Shown here piece after piece: positions 34,474-42,445 of a stretch of DNA of 64,000 nucleotides. The translations under genes and the position numbers were made by a program. Origin of the DNA: Lachnospiraceae bacterium AM48-27BH (lineage in GTDB: Bacteria > Bacillota > Clostridia > Lachnospirales > Lachnospiraceae); the NCBI GenBank assembly GCA_003478355.1, contig QUFC01000003.1:98159-162158 (forward strand). The letters run 5' to 3'. How positions within the stretch are numbered: position 1 is the first letter of the stretch; each line of letters starts with the position of its first letter. Below the pieces are notes generated by a model, which worked only from the letters and a program-made list of their open reading frames with translations, was not told where the DNA came from and did not search any database.

Positions 34474-35117
34474 TGTCTTTTAAGAGAGTGATTTTGTATG
34501 CGGTGGGACTTCTGTTTATGGCCTTCGGAGTGGCATTTTCTGTCAATTCCAACCTGGGAGTCTCACCGGTAAACTCCCTTCCCTATGTGATCAGTAAGAT
34601 CATCCATATGGATCTGGGAAATTGTGTGATTCTTGTATTTTCCTGCTATATTCTGGTTCAGATACTGGTTATGAGAAAGGATTTTAAATGGATCAATCTG
34701 ACCCAGCTTATATTTTCAACGATTTTCGGATATTTTGTGGATCTGGCAAAATGGATCGTCGGTGATTTTGCGATCCCCACGTATGCGGGACAGCTTCTGA
34801 TGCTGGCAATCAGTATTTTACTGGTGGCAATCGGTGTGAGCCTTTATATGGGGGTCAAGCTGGTAAATATGCCCATGGAGGGCATGACCCATGCCATATC
34901 GGAGAAAATCCTGAAAAAACTTCCATTTCATGATGTAAAGGTGATCATGGACTGCCTTTCTGTCGGAATCGGAATCGTTCTTTCCTTCGTATTCCTTGGA
35001 AAACTGGAAGGAATCCGGGAAGGTACGGTGATCTGCGCGTTGCTGGTTGGAAAGATCATGAAACCGTTGAAAAAAGTGATCGATCCGATGATACAGAAGT
35101 TCTGTTTTCAGAAATAA
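34470..35117 (+). CDS. YczE/YyaS/YitT-like integral membrane protein
   Basis: 215 aa with five or six TM helices. The start RVILYAVGLLFMAFGVAFSV and the stretch SNLGVSPVNSLPYVISKIIH match the YczE/YyaS group. No transport activity is established for the group. ATG overlaps the buk stop (ATGA), so it is translated from the same message; a role in acid or anion handling during fermentation is only a guess. Confidence 0.7.
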   Translation: MMSFKRVILYAVGLLFMAFGVAFSVNSNLGVSPVNSLPYVISKIIHMDLGNCVILVFSCYILVQILVMRKDFKWINLTQLIFSTIFGYFVDLAKWIVGDFAIPTYAGQLLMLAISILLVAIGVSLYMGVKLVNMPMEGMTHAISEKILKKLPFHDVKVIMDCLSVGIGIVLSFVFLGKLEGIREGTVICALLVGKIMKPLKKVIDPMIQKFCFQK

Positions 35118-35132
35118 ATGGAGGAAAATAGG

Positions 35133-35498
35133 ATGAAGATGACGAAAATGTCACGGGCAATTATGCCTGGAATGACTAATCAGAGAGGAATCCTGTTCGG
35201 TGGTCAGATGATGGCGTGGATGGATGAGGTCTCTGGAATTACGGCGAAGCGGTTTACTGAATGCGAAGTAACTACGGTAGCTGTGGAACAGATCAAATTT
35301 CTGGCTCCGATTCCATGCGGAGTGTTTCTGGATGTGTGTGGAGAAGTGGTTTCCGTGGGAAATACTTCGTTAAAAGTTCAGATCGAAGCGTGGATGGATG
35401 TTTCAAACGGAGAATCAGAAAAAGTTGCAGAAGGATTGTTTGTCTATGTGGCTTTGGATGAACATGGAAAACCGAGAAAGGTTGGAAAAACTTTATGA
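35133..35498 (+). CDS. Hotdog-fold acyl-CoA thioesterase
   Basis: 121 aa. Single hotdog domain with MPGMTNQRGILFGGQMMAWM (helix region with the N..G.lfGG.lm.w.d motif of the YciA/BFIT group), DEVSGITAKRF and AVEQIKFLAPIPCG. It hydrolyses acyl-CoA to free acid. In this operon it could release acyl-CoA when the Ptb/Buk branch is saturated. Start at 35133 follows GGAGG with 8-nt spacing; an upstream in-frame ATG at 35118 overlaps that site. Its stop overlaps the next start by 4 nt. Confidence 0.82.
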   Translation: MKMTKMSRAIMPGMTNQRGILFGGQMMAWMDEVSGITAKRFTECEVTTVAVEQIKFLAPIPCGVFLDVCGEVVSVGNTSLKVQIEAWMDVSNGESEKVAEGLFVYVALDEHGKPRKVGKTL

Positions 35499-35932
35499 AG
35501 ATCGAAGCAGCAGTGATCTGCGGAGACGGCGTCGGCCCGGAAATGATGGGTGCGGCGCTGTCTGCGCTTATAGCAGTATGTAAGAAATATCATCACGAAC
35601 TGGTGACGTATCCGGTGTGTGCCTGCAGCGAGGCGCTGGAGCTGGGGAAGGAGCCGCTGCCGGAGGAGTCGTTACAGCAGTGTCTGGCGGTTCCGGCAGT
35701 GCTGTTTGGCAATACCGGATTGGAAAAATACCGGGATAAGCCGCTTCAGGAACGGCCAGAGGGGGCTCTCATGGCGCTTCGGAAAGCTCTTGGAGTCACC
35801 ACCAACATCCGTCCGGTACGCTATTACCCGGAGTTATCAGAATTCTCTCCATTAATTGAAAGAATATTTTTTTACCAAACAAGATACCGCCCATATCGCC
35901 ATGGCAGAGCGATACGGACGGTATTTTTTTGA
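35495..35932 (+). pseudogene. Isopropylmalate/isocitrate dehydrogenase-family gene, truncated (about 125 native residues)
   Basis: The N-terminal third of a LeuB/IDH-like beta-decarboxylating dehydrogenase: VICGDGVGPEMMGAALSALI, then LEKYRDKPLQERPEGALMALR, LGVTTNIRPVRYYPELSEFSPL. After that the sequence is unrelated (IERIFFYQTRYRPYRHGRAI) and runs through a terminator to a stop at 35930. The NAD-binding and metal-binding parts are missing, so it should not be active. No single-base change restores it; a real deletion fits better. Its start overlaps the thioesterase stop, so the intact ancestor was part of this operon. Confidence 0.75.
35884..35930 (+). terminator. Terminator ending the PFOR operon
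   Basis: ATACCGCCCATATCGC pairs with GCGATACGGACGGTAT (14 of 16) and runs into a T7 tract. It lies inside the 3' end of the truncated LeuB frame. Confidence 0.8.
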
Positions 35933-36007
35933 TTTATTCACATTTATTATTTAGGGTTTGGGTTTATCAAAATGGTCTTATATTGGGATTAAGCTTGTTT
36001 TATTCAT

Positions 36008-36406
36008 TTATTTCTCCGGCAGGTCAACCGGTTCGAAATATTCGCCCAGGGTCTCCAGGGCAGGTAATAATTTGGTGACGCCGCAGGTAAAGAAGAGAAT
36101 ACGGATCACCTCGAAGATCTCATCGATGGTCGCACCATTTTCCAGGGCGATCTTTGCATGAACCTTCATAGTGGTTTCTGTGCCGGTGGCCATGCCAATG
36201 GCCATAACGATCAGTTCACGATACTTCTTGGGAATAGAAATATCTTTTTTGTTGCAGTTGACATACTGCTGCAGGAACATATTGATCAGGTTTGGGTCAT
36301 TGCCCATGACACGGTGGGAATCTAACAGTTTACCGCCTCTGGCGTCTTTTAATTCCTCCAGGATCGCGATGGAGCGTTCCAGTTTCTGTTCATCGGTCTG
36401 TCTCAA
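36008..36406 (-). CDS. Carboxymuconolactone-decarboxylase (AhpD-like) family protein without CxxC
   Basis: 132 aa from a TTG at 36406 with GGAGG 8 nt upstream (a GTG further up is too close to that site). The all-helical CMD fold is clear (PKKYRELIVMAIGMATGTET, then TMKVHAKIALENGATIDEIF). The AhpD CxxC redox pair is replaced by TETTM, although the following His is kept. A peroxidase-reductase role is therefore unlikely. It lies 34 nt after the carboxyltransferase-like gene in one transcript, so it may act on that enzyme's product. Confidence 0.75.
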   Translation of the reverse strand: MRQTDEQKLERSIAILEELKDARGGKLLDSHRVMGNDPNLINMFLQQYVNCNKKDISIPKKYRELIVMAIGMATGTETTMKVHAKIALENGATIDEIFEVIRILFFTCGVTKLLPALETLGEYFEPVDLPEK

Positions 36407-36448
36407 GATAGACACCTCCTTTCGTAGGTTAATGGGGGAAATATATCA

Positions 36449-37858
36449 TTATAACCCGTACTTGGCACGCAGAAAGTCCGGTGCGTAATTCGGGAACAAT
36501 GCGTAAGTGAGGACATCTTCCTCAGTCCTTGCCAGGTTTCCGGCTTCTGCCTTCGCAGCTTCAAAACCAGGCTGTAACATATCACCTGGACGTGGGAAGG
36601 TTGGTTTCTCATCGCCAAGGGCTTTTTCTGACAGTTCTGGGGAAATTGGTCCCGGCGGCATACCGTACATACCACGGCAGTATTCTTTTAATTCCTTGCT
36701 GACCATAGCGTAACGCTTGCCAGTCAGAACATTGGTTGTCGCCTGGGCACCGCACATCTGGCTGGATGGGGTTGCAAGCGGCGGATATCCCATGTCTGCG
36801 CGGACGCGGCTGACTTCTTCCAGAACCTCTGGAAGACGGTCGTATAACTTCATAGCGGTCAACTGGCTTTCCAGATTGGAGAGCATACCGCCTGGAACCT
36901 GATGCTGGAGACATCCCACATCGACGCCTACCAGTTTGGTCTCAAAATCAGCGTATTTTTTACGCAGCTTCATAAAATCGTCATTGATGGATTTGAACTG
37001 TTCTAAATCAATCTTTGGATCGCGGCTGGTTCCCTTCAGGGCAGCTAAAAAGCTTTCAATTGGAGGATGGGCCGGGCCCATAGACATAGAAGAAACACAG
37101 ACATCCAGTCCGTCTACGCCTGCGCGGATCGCCTCCCAGTAAGTCATTTCCGCCATGCCGCCGGTACAGTGGCAGTGGAGATGTACAGGGATCTTCAATG
37201 CTTTCTTTAATGCGGAGATCAGTTCGTAAGCGGCCTGTGGAGTCATCAGTCCAGCCATATCTTCCACATGCATCAGGGAAGCACCCATTTTCTCCTGGTC
37301 TAAGGCGTTCTGGACAAATACTTCTGTGGTGTGGAATGGGCTTACGTTATACTGAACAGAACCCTCGATCTTTTTGCCTGCTTTTTTTACTGCATTGAAA
37401 GCAGCTTCACAGTTTCTTAAATCCTGAAGGGCATCGAAGATCAGGAACACATCAATGCCTGACTCAGCAGCCTTCAGGACAAATTTTTCTACAATATCAT
37501 CTGGATAAGCCTTGTAGCCTACCAGGTTCTGGCCTCTGAGGACCATCTTTAATGGAGTTTTCTTGACATATTTTTTGAATTCCCGGACTCTGTCCCATGG
37601 GTCTTCTTTTAAAAAGCGGACTGCCACATCAAAGGTAGCGCCGCCCCACATCTCCATACTGTCATACCCCACCTGATCCATACGGGTCAGAAGCGGAACC
37701 ATATCTTCTGTAGTCATGCGCGTGGCAAAGAGAGATTGCTGTCCATCACGGAATTCCACACTGTTAAACTTTAATGGAGTACCAGCTCCGGCAAAATCAG
37801 CCGCACCGATCCCGGTTGGAAGAATAACTGCAGGGGTTGGTTTTCGATTCCAGAACAA
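36449..37858 (-). CDS. Transcarboxylase-5S/OadA-like carboxyltransferase-fold enzyme with Lys-to-Glu at the carbamyl-lysine position
   Basis: 469 aa with the pyruvate-carboxyltransferase TIM barrel of oxaloacetate decarboxylase alpha and transcarboxylase 5S: FNSVEFRDGQQSLFATRM (metal Asp38), VHLHCHCTGG (metal His228/His230), SSMSMGPAHPPIESFLAALK and VPGGMLSNLESQL. The carbamylated Lys of this family (5S K184, in KDMA) is Glu199 here (LMHVEDMAGLM, codon GAA). No biotin-carrier domain is attached, and no beta or gamma subunit is nearby. It may be a biotin-independent lyase or aldolase on a 2-oxo acid. The N-terminus is uncertain: TTG at 37858 with a modest ribosome site. LacI-type operators lie just upstream. 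Confidence 0.8.
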   Translation of the reverse strand: MFWNRKPTPAVILPTGIGAADFAGAGTPLKFNSVEFRDGQQSLFATRMTTEDMVPLLTRMDQVGYDSMEMWGGATFDVAVRFLKEDPWDRVREFKKYVKKTPLKMVLRGQNLVGYKAYPDDIVEKFVLKAAESGIDVFLIFDALQDLRNCEAAFNAVKKAGKKIEGSVQYNVSPFHTTEVFVQNALDQEKMGASLMHVEDMAGLMTPQAAYELISALKKALKIPVHLHCHCTGGMAEMTYWEAIRAGVDGLDVCVSSMSMGPAHPPIESFLAALKGTSRDPKIDLEQFKSINDDFMKLRKKYADFETKLVGVDVGCLQHQVPGGMLSNLESQLTAMKLYDRLPEVLEEVSRVRADMGYPPLATPSSQMCGAQATTNVLTGKRYAMVSKELKEYCRGMYGMPPGPISPELSEKALGDEKPTFPRPGDMLQPGFEAAKAEAGNLARTEEDVLTYALFPNYAPDFLRAKYGL

Positions 37859-37946
37859 GTGATCACATCCTTTTCTTATATTGATTGTGTTTCGGTGTTA
37901 TCAGTGTCAGAACAAAATTGGGAAGGATTTCGTTTGACTAAGATAA

Positions 37947-37974
37947 GTAAAACGTTAAACTAAATCGTTAAAAC
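37947..37974 (-). promoter_or_regulatory. Two LacI-type operator candidates upstream of the carboxyltransferase-like gene
   Basis: GTAAAACGTTAAAC (37947-37960) and AAATCGTTAAAAC (37962-37974) repeat the motif found upstream of the PFOR gene about 13.6 kb away. The shared site ties both transcripts to the LacI regulator at 23036-24054. Confidence 0.65.
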
Positions 37975-38107
37975 AAATGTACATCATTTTTGGAAAAATG
38001 TCAAGGGGAGAATGGGGGAAATTTGCGATTGTGCTGTAAAAGAAAATCCATTATAATAAGAGCACAGGCGATTATACTTGGAGAGTTCACACGGGAAAGG
38101 AGAGAGA

Positions 38108-39052
38108 ATGACCGGTGAACGAGAAGAAGCGATGCAGATTACGGACCAGGAGGCCCAGTATGATGCAAGCGCAAAGCGTCTGCTGGCACAAAAATATGTG
38201 TTAGCGCATCTGCTGGTGAAAACAGTAAAAGAATTCAGGGAAATGGATACGAAAGAGATCATTCCTTTAATTGAAGGAGAGCCATACGTTAGTGCAGTTC
38301 CGGTGGATGGAGGACTTACGAATCGAGAAATGAAAATCCATGGTTCCAGAATCGTTGGAATGAATACGGAGGACATGGAAAAGAAGGAGGGCATGATTCG
38401 GTTTGATATTATCTTTTATGTTCGTATGAAAGATGGACTTTCACAGATCATTGTAAATGTGGAAGCCCAGAAGGATGAACCATATCAATATCGGATTTTG
38501 AACCGAAGTATTTACTATGTCAGCCGGATGATTTCTTCGCAGAAAGAACGGGATTTTGAAAATACGAATTACGATGATATCAAAAGTGTGTATAGCATTT
38601 GGATTTGTATGAATAAGAAAGAGAACAGCATGTGCCATATTCATTTGACTCAGGATGATATGATTGGAGATTATCATTGGAGAGGAAATTTGGATCTGAT
38701 CAATATTGTTATGATCGGATTGGCGAAAGAACTTCCAGAACAGGATCCGGAGTATGAATTGCATAGACTGTTATGTACACTTTTTTTGCCAGAGATACCA
38801 CAGGAAGAGAGAATTACAATACTTGAAAATGAATATGATATTCCGGTGGAAGAAAATTTCAGAAAGGATGTGAATGTTATGTGTAATTTGAGCCAGGGGG
38901 TAAAGGAATATGGCATGATGGAAGAAAAAGTAAAAGTGATTTTAAAAATGCATCAGAAAAATTACACAACCGCGGAAATCTCTGATATTGTAGATATTCC
39001 AGAAGATGAGGTACAAAGGATTATCGAAGAACAATCGACGGCAGTATCATAA
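38108..39052 (+). CDS. Rpn/PD-(D/E)XK nuclease-family transposase-like protein
   Basis: 314 aa. The nuclease core shows D100 (GMIRFDIIFYV) and E119-x-Q121 (IIVNVEAQKDEPYQYRILNR), the D...ExQ pattern of Rpn (recombination-promoting nuclease) proteins, with conserved SIYYVSRMISSQ after it. The C-terminus ends with a short helix-turn-helix-like segment (TTAEISDIVDIPEDEVQRII). Start at 38108 after GGAGAGAGA; a TTG 30 nt upstream lacks a site. It is often multi-copy in gut Firmicutes; lower GC than its neighbours suggests a separate history. Single gene with its own terminator. Confidence 0.82.
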   Translation: MTGEREEAMQITDQEAQYDASAKRLLAQKYVLAHLLVKTVKEFREMDTKEIIPLIEGEPYVSAVPVDGGLTNREMKIHGSRIVGMNTEDMEKKEGMIRFDIIFYVRMKDGLSQIIVNVEAQKDEPYQYRILNRSIYYVSRMISSQKERDFENTNYDDIKSVYSIWICMNKKENSMCHIHLTQDDMIGDYHWRGNLDLINIVMIGLAKELPEQDPEYELHRLLCTLFLPEIPQEERITILENEYDIPVEENFRKDVNVMCNLSQGVKEYGMMEEKVKVILKMHQKNYTTAEISDIVDIPEDEVQRIIEEQSTAVS

Positions 39053-39059
39053 GGTCATG

Positions 39060-39105
39060 AAAACGCATGGATTGCAGTGAAAAAACTGCGCCATGCGTTT
39101 TTTTC
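39060..39105 (+). terminator. Terminator after the Rpn gene
   Basis: AAAACGCATGG (39060-39070) pairs with CCATGCGTTTT (39091-39101) and continues in T7. Confidence 0.85.
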
Positions 39106-39188
39106 GCGATTTACTTGCCAGTTCCTGTCGAACAGGTTACAATAGGTGAGGAAAAGGCAAGAGACAGCCCGGAAAGGAATATAGATAG

Positions 39189-39623
39189 ATGGAAAAAAAG
39201 AAAAGCGTTCATACGGATGAAGGCTTACAGGGAAATGAGCGGATCGAGGAAGCGATCCTGGCGCTGCAGCAGGAGCCAACGGAGGAGTTATTAGCCCACA
39301 CACTGACGGTTCTCCGGAAGCGGATGCAGGAGAAGGGGCAGTTTATCGTGGCGGTGGAGCCTCCGGTTGGAGATGGGACCATGAAGCTCCAGACCATCCG
39401 GACAAAGGATGGTGGACTCTGGTGGATGGCATTTACCGGTTTTGATGAGGAACTGCGGGGAAGTGGCAGCGTTATGTCTACGTTTATGGCAGATATGGGA
39501 CAGTTATTCCGGTCGGCGGTTTCTGTGGAAGATATCCAGGGAGTGATCGTAAATCCGTGGAACCGGACGCTGATGATGGATAAAAATCTGATAAAGATCA
39601 CGCTTGGAGAAGGGAATCACTGA
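39189..39623 (+). CDS. SseB N-terminal-domain protein
   Basis: 144 aa. The middle and C-terminal parts look like the SseB (enhanced serine sensitivity) N-terminal domain: QFIVAVEPPVGDGTMKLQTI, LWWMAFTGFDEELRGSG, VSVEDIQGVIVNPWNRTLMM. The domain's function is unknown; in bacteria it is often near secretion or toxin-immunity genes, for which there is no sign here. Start after AAAGGAATATAGATAG. Its stop overlaps the next start (TGATG), so it is coupled to the sirtuin-like gene. Confidence 0.7.
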   Translation: MEKKKSVHTDEGLQGNERIEEAILALQQEPTEELLAHTLTVLRKRMQEKGQFIVAVEPPVGDGTMKLQTIRTKDGGLWWMAFTGFDEELRGSGSVMSTFMADMGQLFRSAVSVEDIQGVIVNPWNRTLMMDKNLIKITLGEGNH

Positions 39624-40336
39624 TGGATCAGAAAGAAATCGAAGAAAAACTGAAGAATTTTCAGGTAAAACATATTGAAAAGCCGGAAAAAAAGGAAGAA
39701 CATCCATTATCCGATTATGAAGGCTTTTGCGAGCAGTGGAAACATGCGGCGAAAATCCTCATTGGAATCGGAGGAGAGTGGAAAAAATCCAAACGGGAAG
39801 ATATCTGTGAGGCGTATGACCTCCTGGCAAAATGTCTGGAGGGCAGAGATTATTTTATCGTAACTACCAACACAGACGCGGAAATTTTCCGGTCCCGGTT
39901 AGATGCCAGCCGGATCACAGCGCCTTGCGGCAATGAGACCTGGCGGCAGTGTTCCCGTTCCTGCACCAAGGACATCTGGGAGCCGGGAGAGATTCCGGAC
40001 GATATCTGTCCACATTGCGGCGCACCGTTGTGTGGCAATACCATTGACGCGGATTCTTATATCGAAGAAGGATATCTGCCTCAGTGGATGGCATATACCA
40101 GATGGCTGACCGGAACCGTGAACCGGCCGCTGCTGGTACTGGAGCTGGGAGAAGGCTTTAAGACCCCAACTGTGATCCGGTGGCCATTTGAGAAGACAGT
40201 ACGCTTTAATAAGAAGTCCTGTTTTTATCGTGTCAATGCCAAGTTTGCCCAGCTGGCAGAAGAAACCGATGAGCGTTCCGTCTCTGTTGCAGAAAATTCT
40301 GTGGACTGGGTATCAGCAATGTTGAAAACCTTATAA
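39623..40336 (+). CDS. Sirtuin-like (Sir2-fold) protein lacking the catalytic His
   Basis: 237 aa. Resembles Sir2 proteins: a degenerate nucleotide loop (AKILIGIGGEWKK for the usual GAG.S), VTTNTDAEIFRSRLD for TQNID.L, and a four-Cys zinc module (CSRSC ... CPHCG). The position of the catalytic His (usually LHG) reads PCGN, so classical deacetylation is doubtful; other His-less sirtuins act as ADP-ribosyltransferases. N-terminal ~60 residues are charged. Translationally coupled to the SseB-like gene and 18 nt before ung. Confidence 0.65.
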   Translation: MDQKEIEEKLKNFQVKHIEKPEKKEEHPLSDYEGFCEQWKHAAKILIGIGGEWKKSKREDICEAYDLLAKCLEGRDYFIVTTNTDAEIFRSRLDASRITAPCGNETWRQCSRSCTKDIWEPGEIPDDICPHCGAPLCGNTIDADSYIEEGYLPQWMAYTRWLTGTVNRPLLVLELGEGFKTPTVIRWPFEKTVRFNKKSCFYRVNAKFAQLAEETDERSVSVAENSVDWVSAMLKTL

Positions 40337-40354
40337 GAATTGAAGGAGGGTTAT

Positions 40355-41038
40355 ATGGGAGCAATCCACAATGACTGGCTTCAGGCAGTAGGCGGAGAAT
40401 TCCGGAAGCCATATTATAAGGAATTATACGATTTTGTGAAAGAAGAATACAGTACCAGGGTGATCTATCCACCGGCAGATGACATATTCAATGCCCTTCA
40501 TCTGACGCCTTTAAAAGAGGTAAAGGTGGTGATCTTAGGCCAGGACCCGTATCATAATGAGCATCAGGCCCATGGGCTTTCGTTTTCTGTTCTGCCTGAT
40601 CAGAGGGAGATTCCTCCGTCTTTGCAGAATATTTATAAGGAACTCCATGATGATCTGGGCTGTTACATACCGGATAATGGATATCTGGAAAAATGGGCAA
40701 GGCAGGGCGTACTGATGTTAAATACGGTATTGACGGTGCGGGCCCACCAGGCGAATTCTCATCAGGGACATGGCTGGGAGCAGTTTACAGATGCGATACT
40801 GGAGGCAGTGAATCAGGAGGACCGGCCGATTGTGTATCTGTTGTGGGGCAGACCGGCCCAGAGCAAGATCCCGATGCTGACGAATCCAAAGCATCTGATC
40901 TTGAAAGCGCCTCATCCAAGCCCATTGTCTGCTTACCGCGGATTCTTCGGATGCCGCCATTTCAGTCAGACCAACGCGTTTTTAGAGAGCCATGGGGCAG
41001 CGCCGATTGACTGGCAGATTGAAAATATTCATAACTAG
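40355..41038 (+). CDS. ung: Uracil-DNA glycosylase (family 1)
   Basis: 227 aa. Catalytic Asp64 in GQDPYHNEHQAHGLSFSV and His187 in HPSPLSAYRGFFGCRHFS, with the LNTVLTVRAHQANSHQGHGW region between. Removes uracil from DNA as the first step of base-excision repair. Start at 40355 follows GGAGGGTTAT. Probably in one transcript with the SseB-like and sirtuin-like genes upstream and uppP 24 nt downstream. Confidence 0.97.
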   Translation: MGAIHNDWLQAVGGEFRKPYYKELYDFVKEEYSTRVIYPPADDIFNALHLTPLKEVKVVILGQDPYHNEHQAHGLSFSVLPDQREIPPSLQNIYKELHDDLGCYIPDNGYLEKWARQGVLMLNTVLTVRAHQANSHQGHGWEQFTDAILEAVNQEDRPIVYLLWGRPAQSKIPMLTNPKHLILKAPHPSPLSAYRGFFGCRHFSQTNAFLESHGAAPIDWQIENIHN

Positions 41039-41062
41039 AATATCGACCAGAAGGAGAAAAGC

Positions 41063-41938
41063 ATGAGTATTATTGAGATTTTAAAGGTCTTAGTCCTGGG
41101 AATTGTTGAGGGATTTACGGAGTGGCTTCCCATCAGCAGTACCGGCCATATGATCCTGGTGGATGAGATCATCCACTTAAATGTGACACAGGAATTTAAG
41201 GACGTCTTTATGGTAGTGATCCAGCTTGGGGCGATCCTGGCGGTGGTTCTTCTGTATTTCCACAAACTGAACCCGTTTATCAGGACCAGAGGACGATCCG
41301 TAAAAGGAGCAGTGATCCCGCTGTGGGGCGATGTGGCGCTGAAAAAACATACGGTGATCCTGTGGATGAAGGTGGTGGTAGCCTGTGTTCCGGCTGCTGT
41401 CATGGGACTGTTGTTTGATGACTGGATGGAGGCCCATCTGATGAATGCTTACGTGGTTGCGGCGGCGCTGATCCTTTACGGTATCTTATTTATCGTGGTG
41501 GAGAATATCAACTACGGTAAGCGTCCGGCAATTGAGCGGGTTGGCGATATTACCTATAAAACAGCTTTGATTATTGGTTTATTCCAGGTGCTTTCCCTGG
41601 TGCCTGGAACCTCCAGATCCGGTTCCACCATCTTAGGAGCCATGATCATCGGCTGTTCCAGACCGGCAGCAGCAGAGTTTTCCTTTTTCCTTGGAATTCC
41701 GGTGATGTTCGGTGCCAGTCTGTTAAAAATCGTGAAATTCGGGTTCCATTTCACGGGAGCAGAGATTTTTATCCTGCTTTTTGGAATGGTGGTTGCGTTT
41801 ATTGTTTCCGTATTTTCCATCAAATTCCTGATGAGTTATATCCGGAAAAATGACTTTAAGCTGTTTGGAATCTACCGGATTGTGCTGGGCGTGATCGTGG
41901 TGATCTTTTTTGCGGTGAGAACGATTATGGGACTGTAG
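41063..41938 (+). CDS. uppP: Undecaprenyl-diphosphatase (BacA/UppP)
   Basis: 291-aa integral membrane phosphatase that recycles undecaprenyl carrier for peptidoglycan and confers bacitracin tolerance. Conserved [20 protein letters not shown] (first repeat, with E and H) and [20 protein letters not shown] (second repeat) are both present. About eight TM helices. Start after AGGAGAAAAGC. Last gene of this group, ended by a strong terminator. Confidence 0.96.
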   Translation: MSIIEILKVLVLGIVEGFTEWLPISSTGHMILVDEIIHLNVTQEFKDVFMVVIQLGAILAVVLLYFHKLNPFIRTRGRSVKGAVIPLWGDVALKKHTVILWMKVVVACVPAAVMGLLFDDWMEAHLMNAYVVAAALILYGILFIVVENINYGKRPAIERVGDITYKTALIIGLFQVLSLVPGTSRSGSTILGAMIIGCSRPAAAEFSFFLGIPVMFGASLLKIVKFGFHFTGAEIFILLFGMVVAFIVSVFSIKFLMSYIRKNDFKLFGIYRIVLGVIVVIFFAVRTIMGL

Positions 41939-41952
41939 CAATTGATATAAAG

Positions 41953-42010
41953 AGGACATTTCATTCTGTGATGAAAACGATACCATTACAGAATGAAATG
42001 TCCTTTTTTG
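41953..42010 (+). terminator. Terminator after uppP
   Basis: AGGACATTTCATTCTGT (41953-41969) and ACAGAATGAAATGTCCT (41988-42004) form a perfect 17-bp stem followed by T6. Confidence 0.92.
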
Positions 42011-42445
42011 TTTCGACAGGAAGATTAAAGCTTGATTTATTGAGAAAATTGCAGAGATATATGAGACGGATATCTGTGAAAAATGGCGGTGATTCAGTCC
42101 TGTATTCTCTAAAAATGAAAACGATTAACACCTGCAAACGACAAAAACATATAAAAAATACAAAAATATGTCAAATTATGCACATTCTGCGACAAAATAA
42201 CACATGAAAGCCGTAAAAAACAAAGATTGTTAAAGGAAAATCACTAAAATATTTTTATGAAAACGGTTGACATATGTGCAAAAAAGATATATAGTAAAAC
42301 CACAAGAAATAAATGAAACGGTTTTTGTGAAGACTGCATACTCCGGAGGGCGTCTGACAAAAACAAATGTGGAAAGGTAACTGTGAAAGTACTAGATAGT
42401 TACGAACGGTTACGTGAAATGTATCAAAAATATGGAGGGTTAGTT
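42011..42445 (+). promoter_or_regulatory. Leader and promoter of the sugar ABC operon with LacI-type operators
   Basis: TTGACA (42267-42272), 17-bp spacer, TATAGT (42290-42295). ATGAAAACGGTTGACAT (42258-42274) covers the -35 box and TGAAACGGTTTTTG (about 42314-42327) lies after the start site; both are CG-centred LacI-type sites with a different core (AAACGGTT) from that of the PFOR island. The first 240 bp hold no gene that can be supported; a 79-codon frame there has no ribosome site. Confidence 0.65.

Noticed and set aside
41968..42207. A 79-codon frame after uppP
   Set aside because: It begins inside the uppP terminator, has no ribosome site and poor composition.
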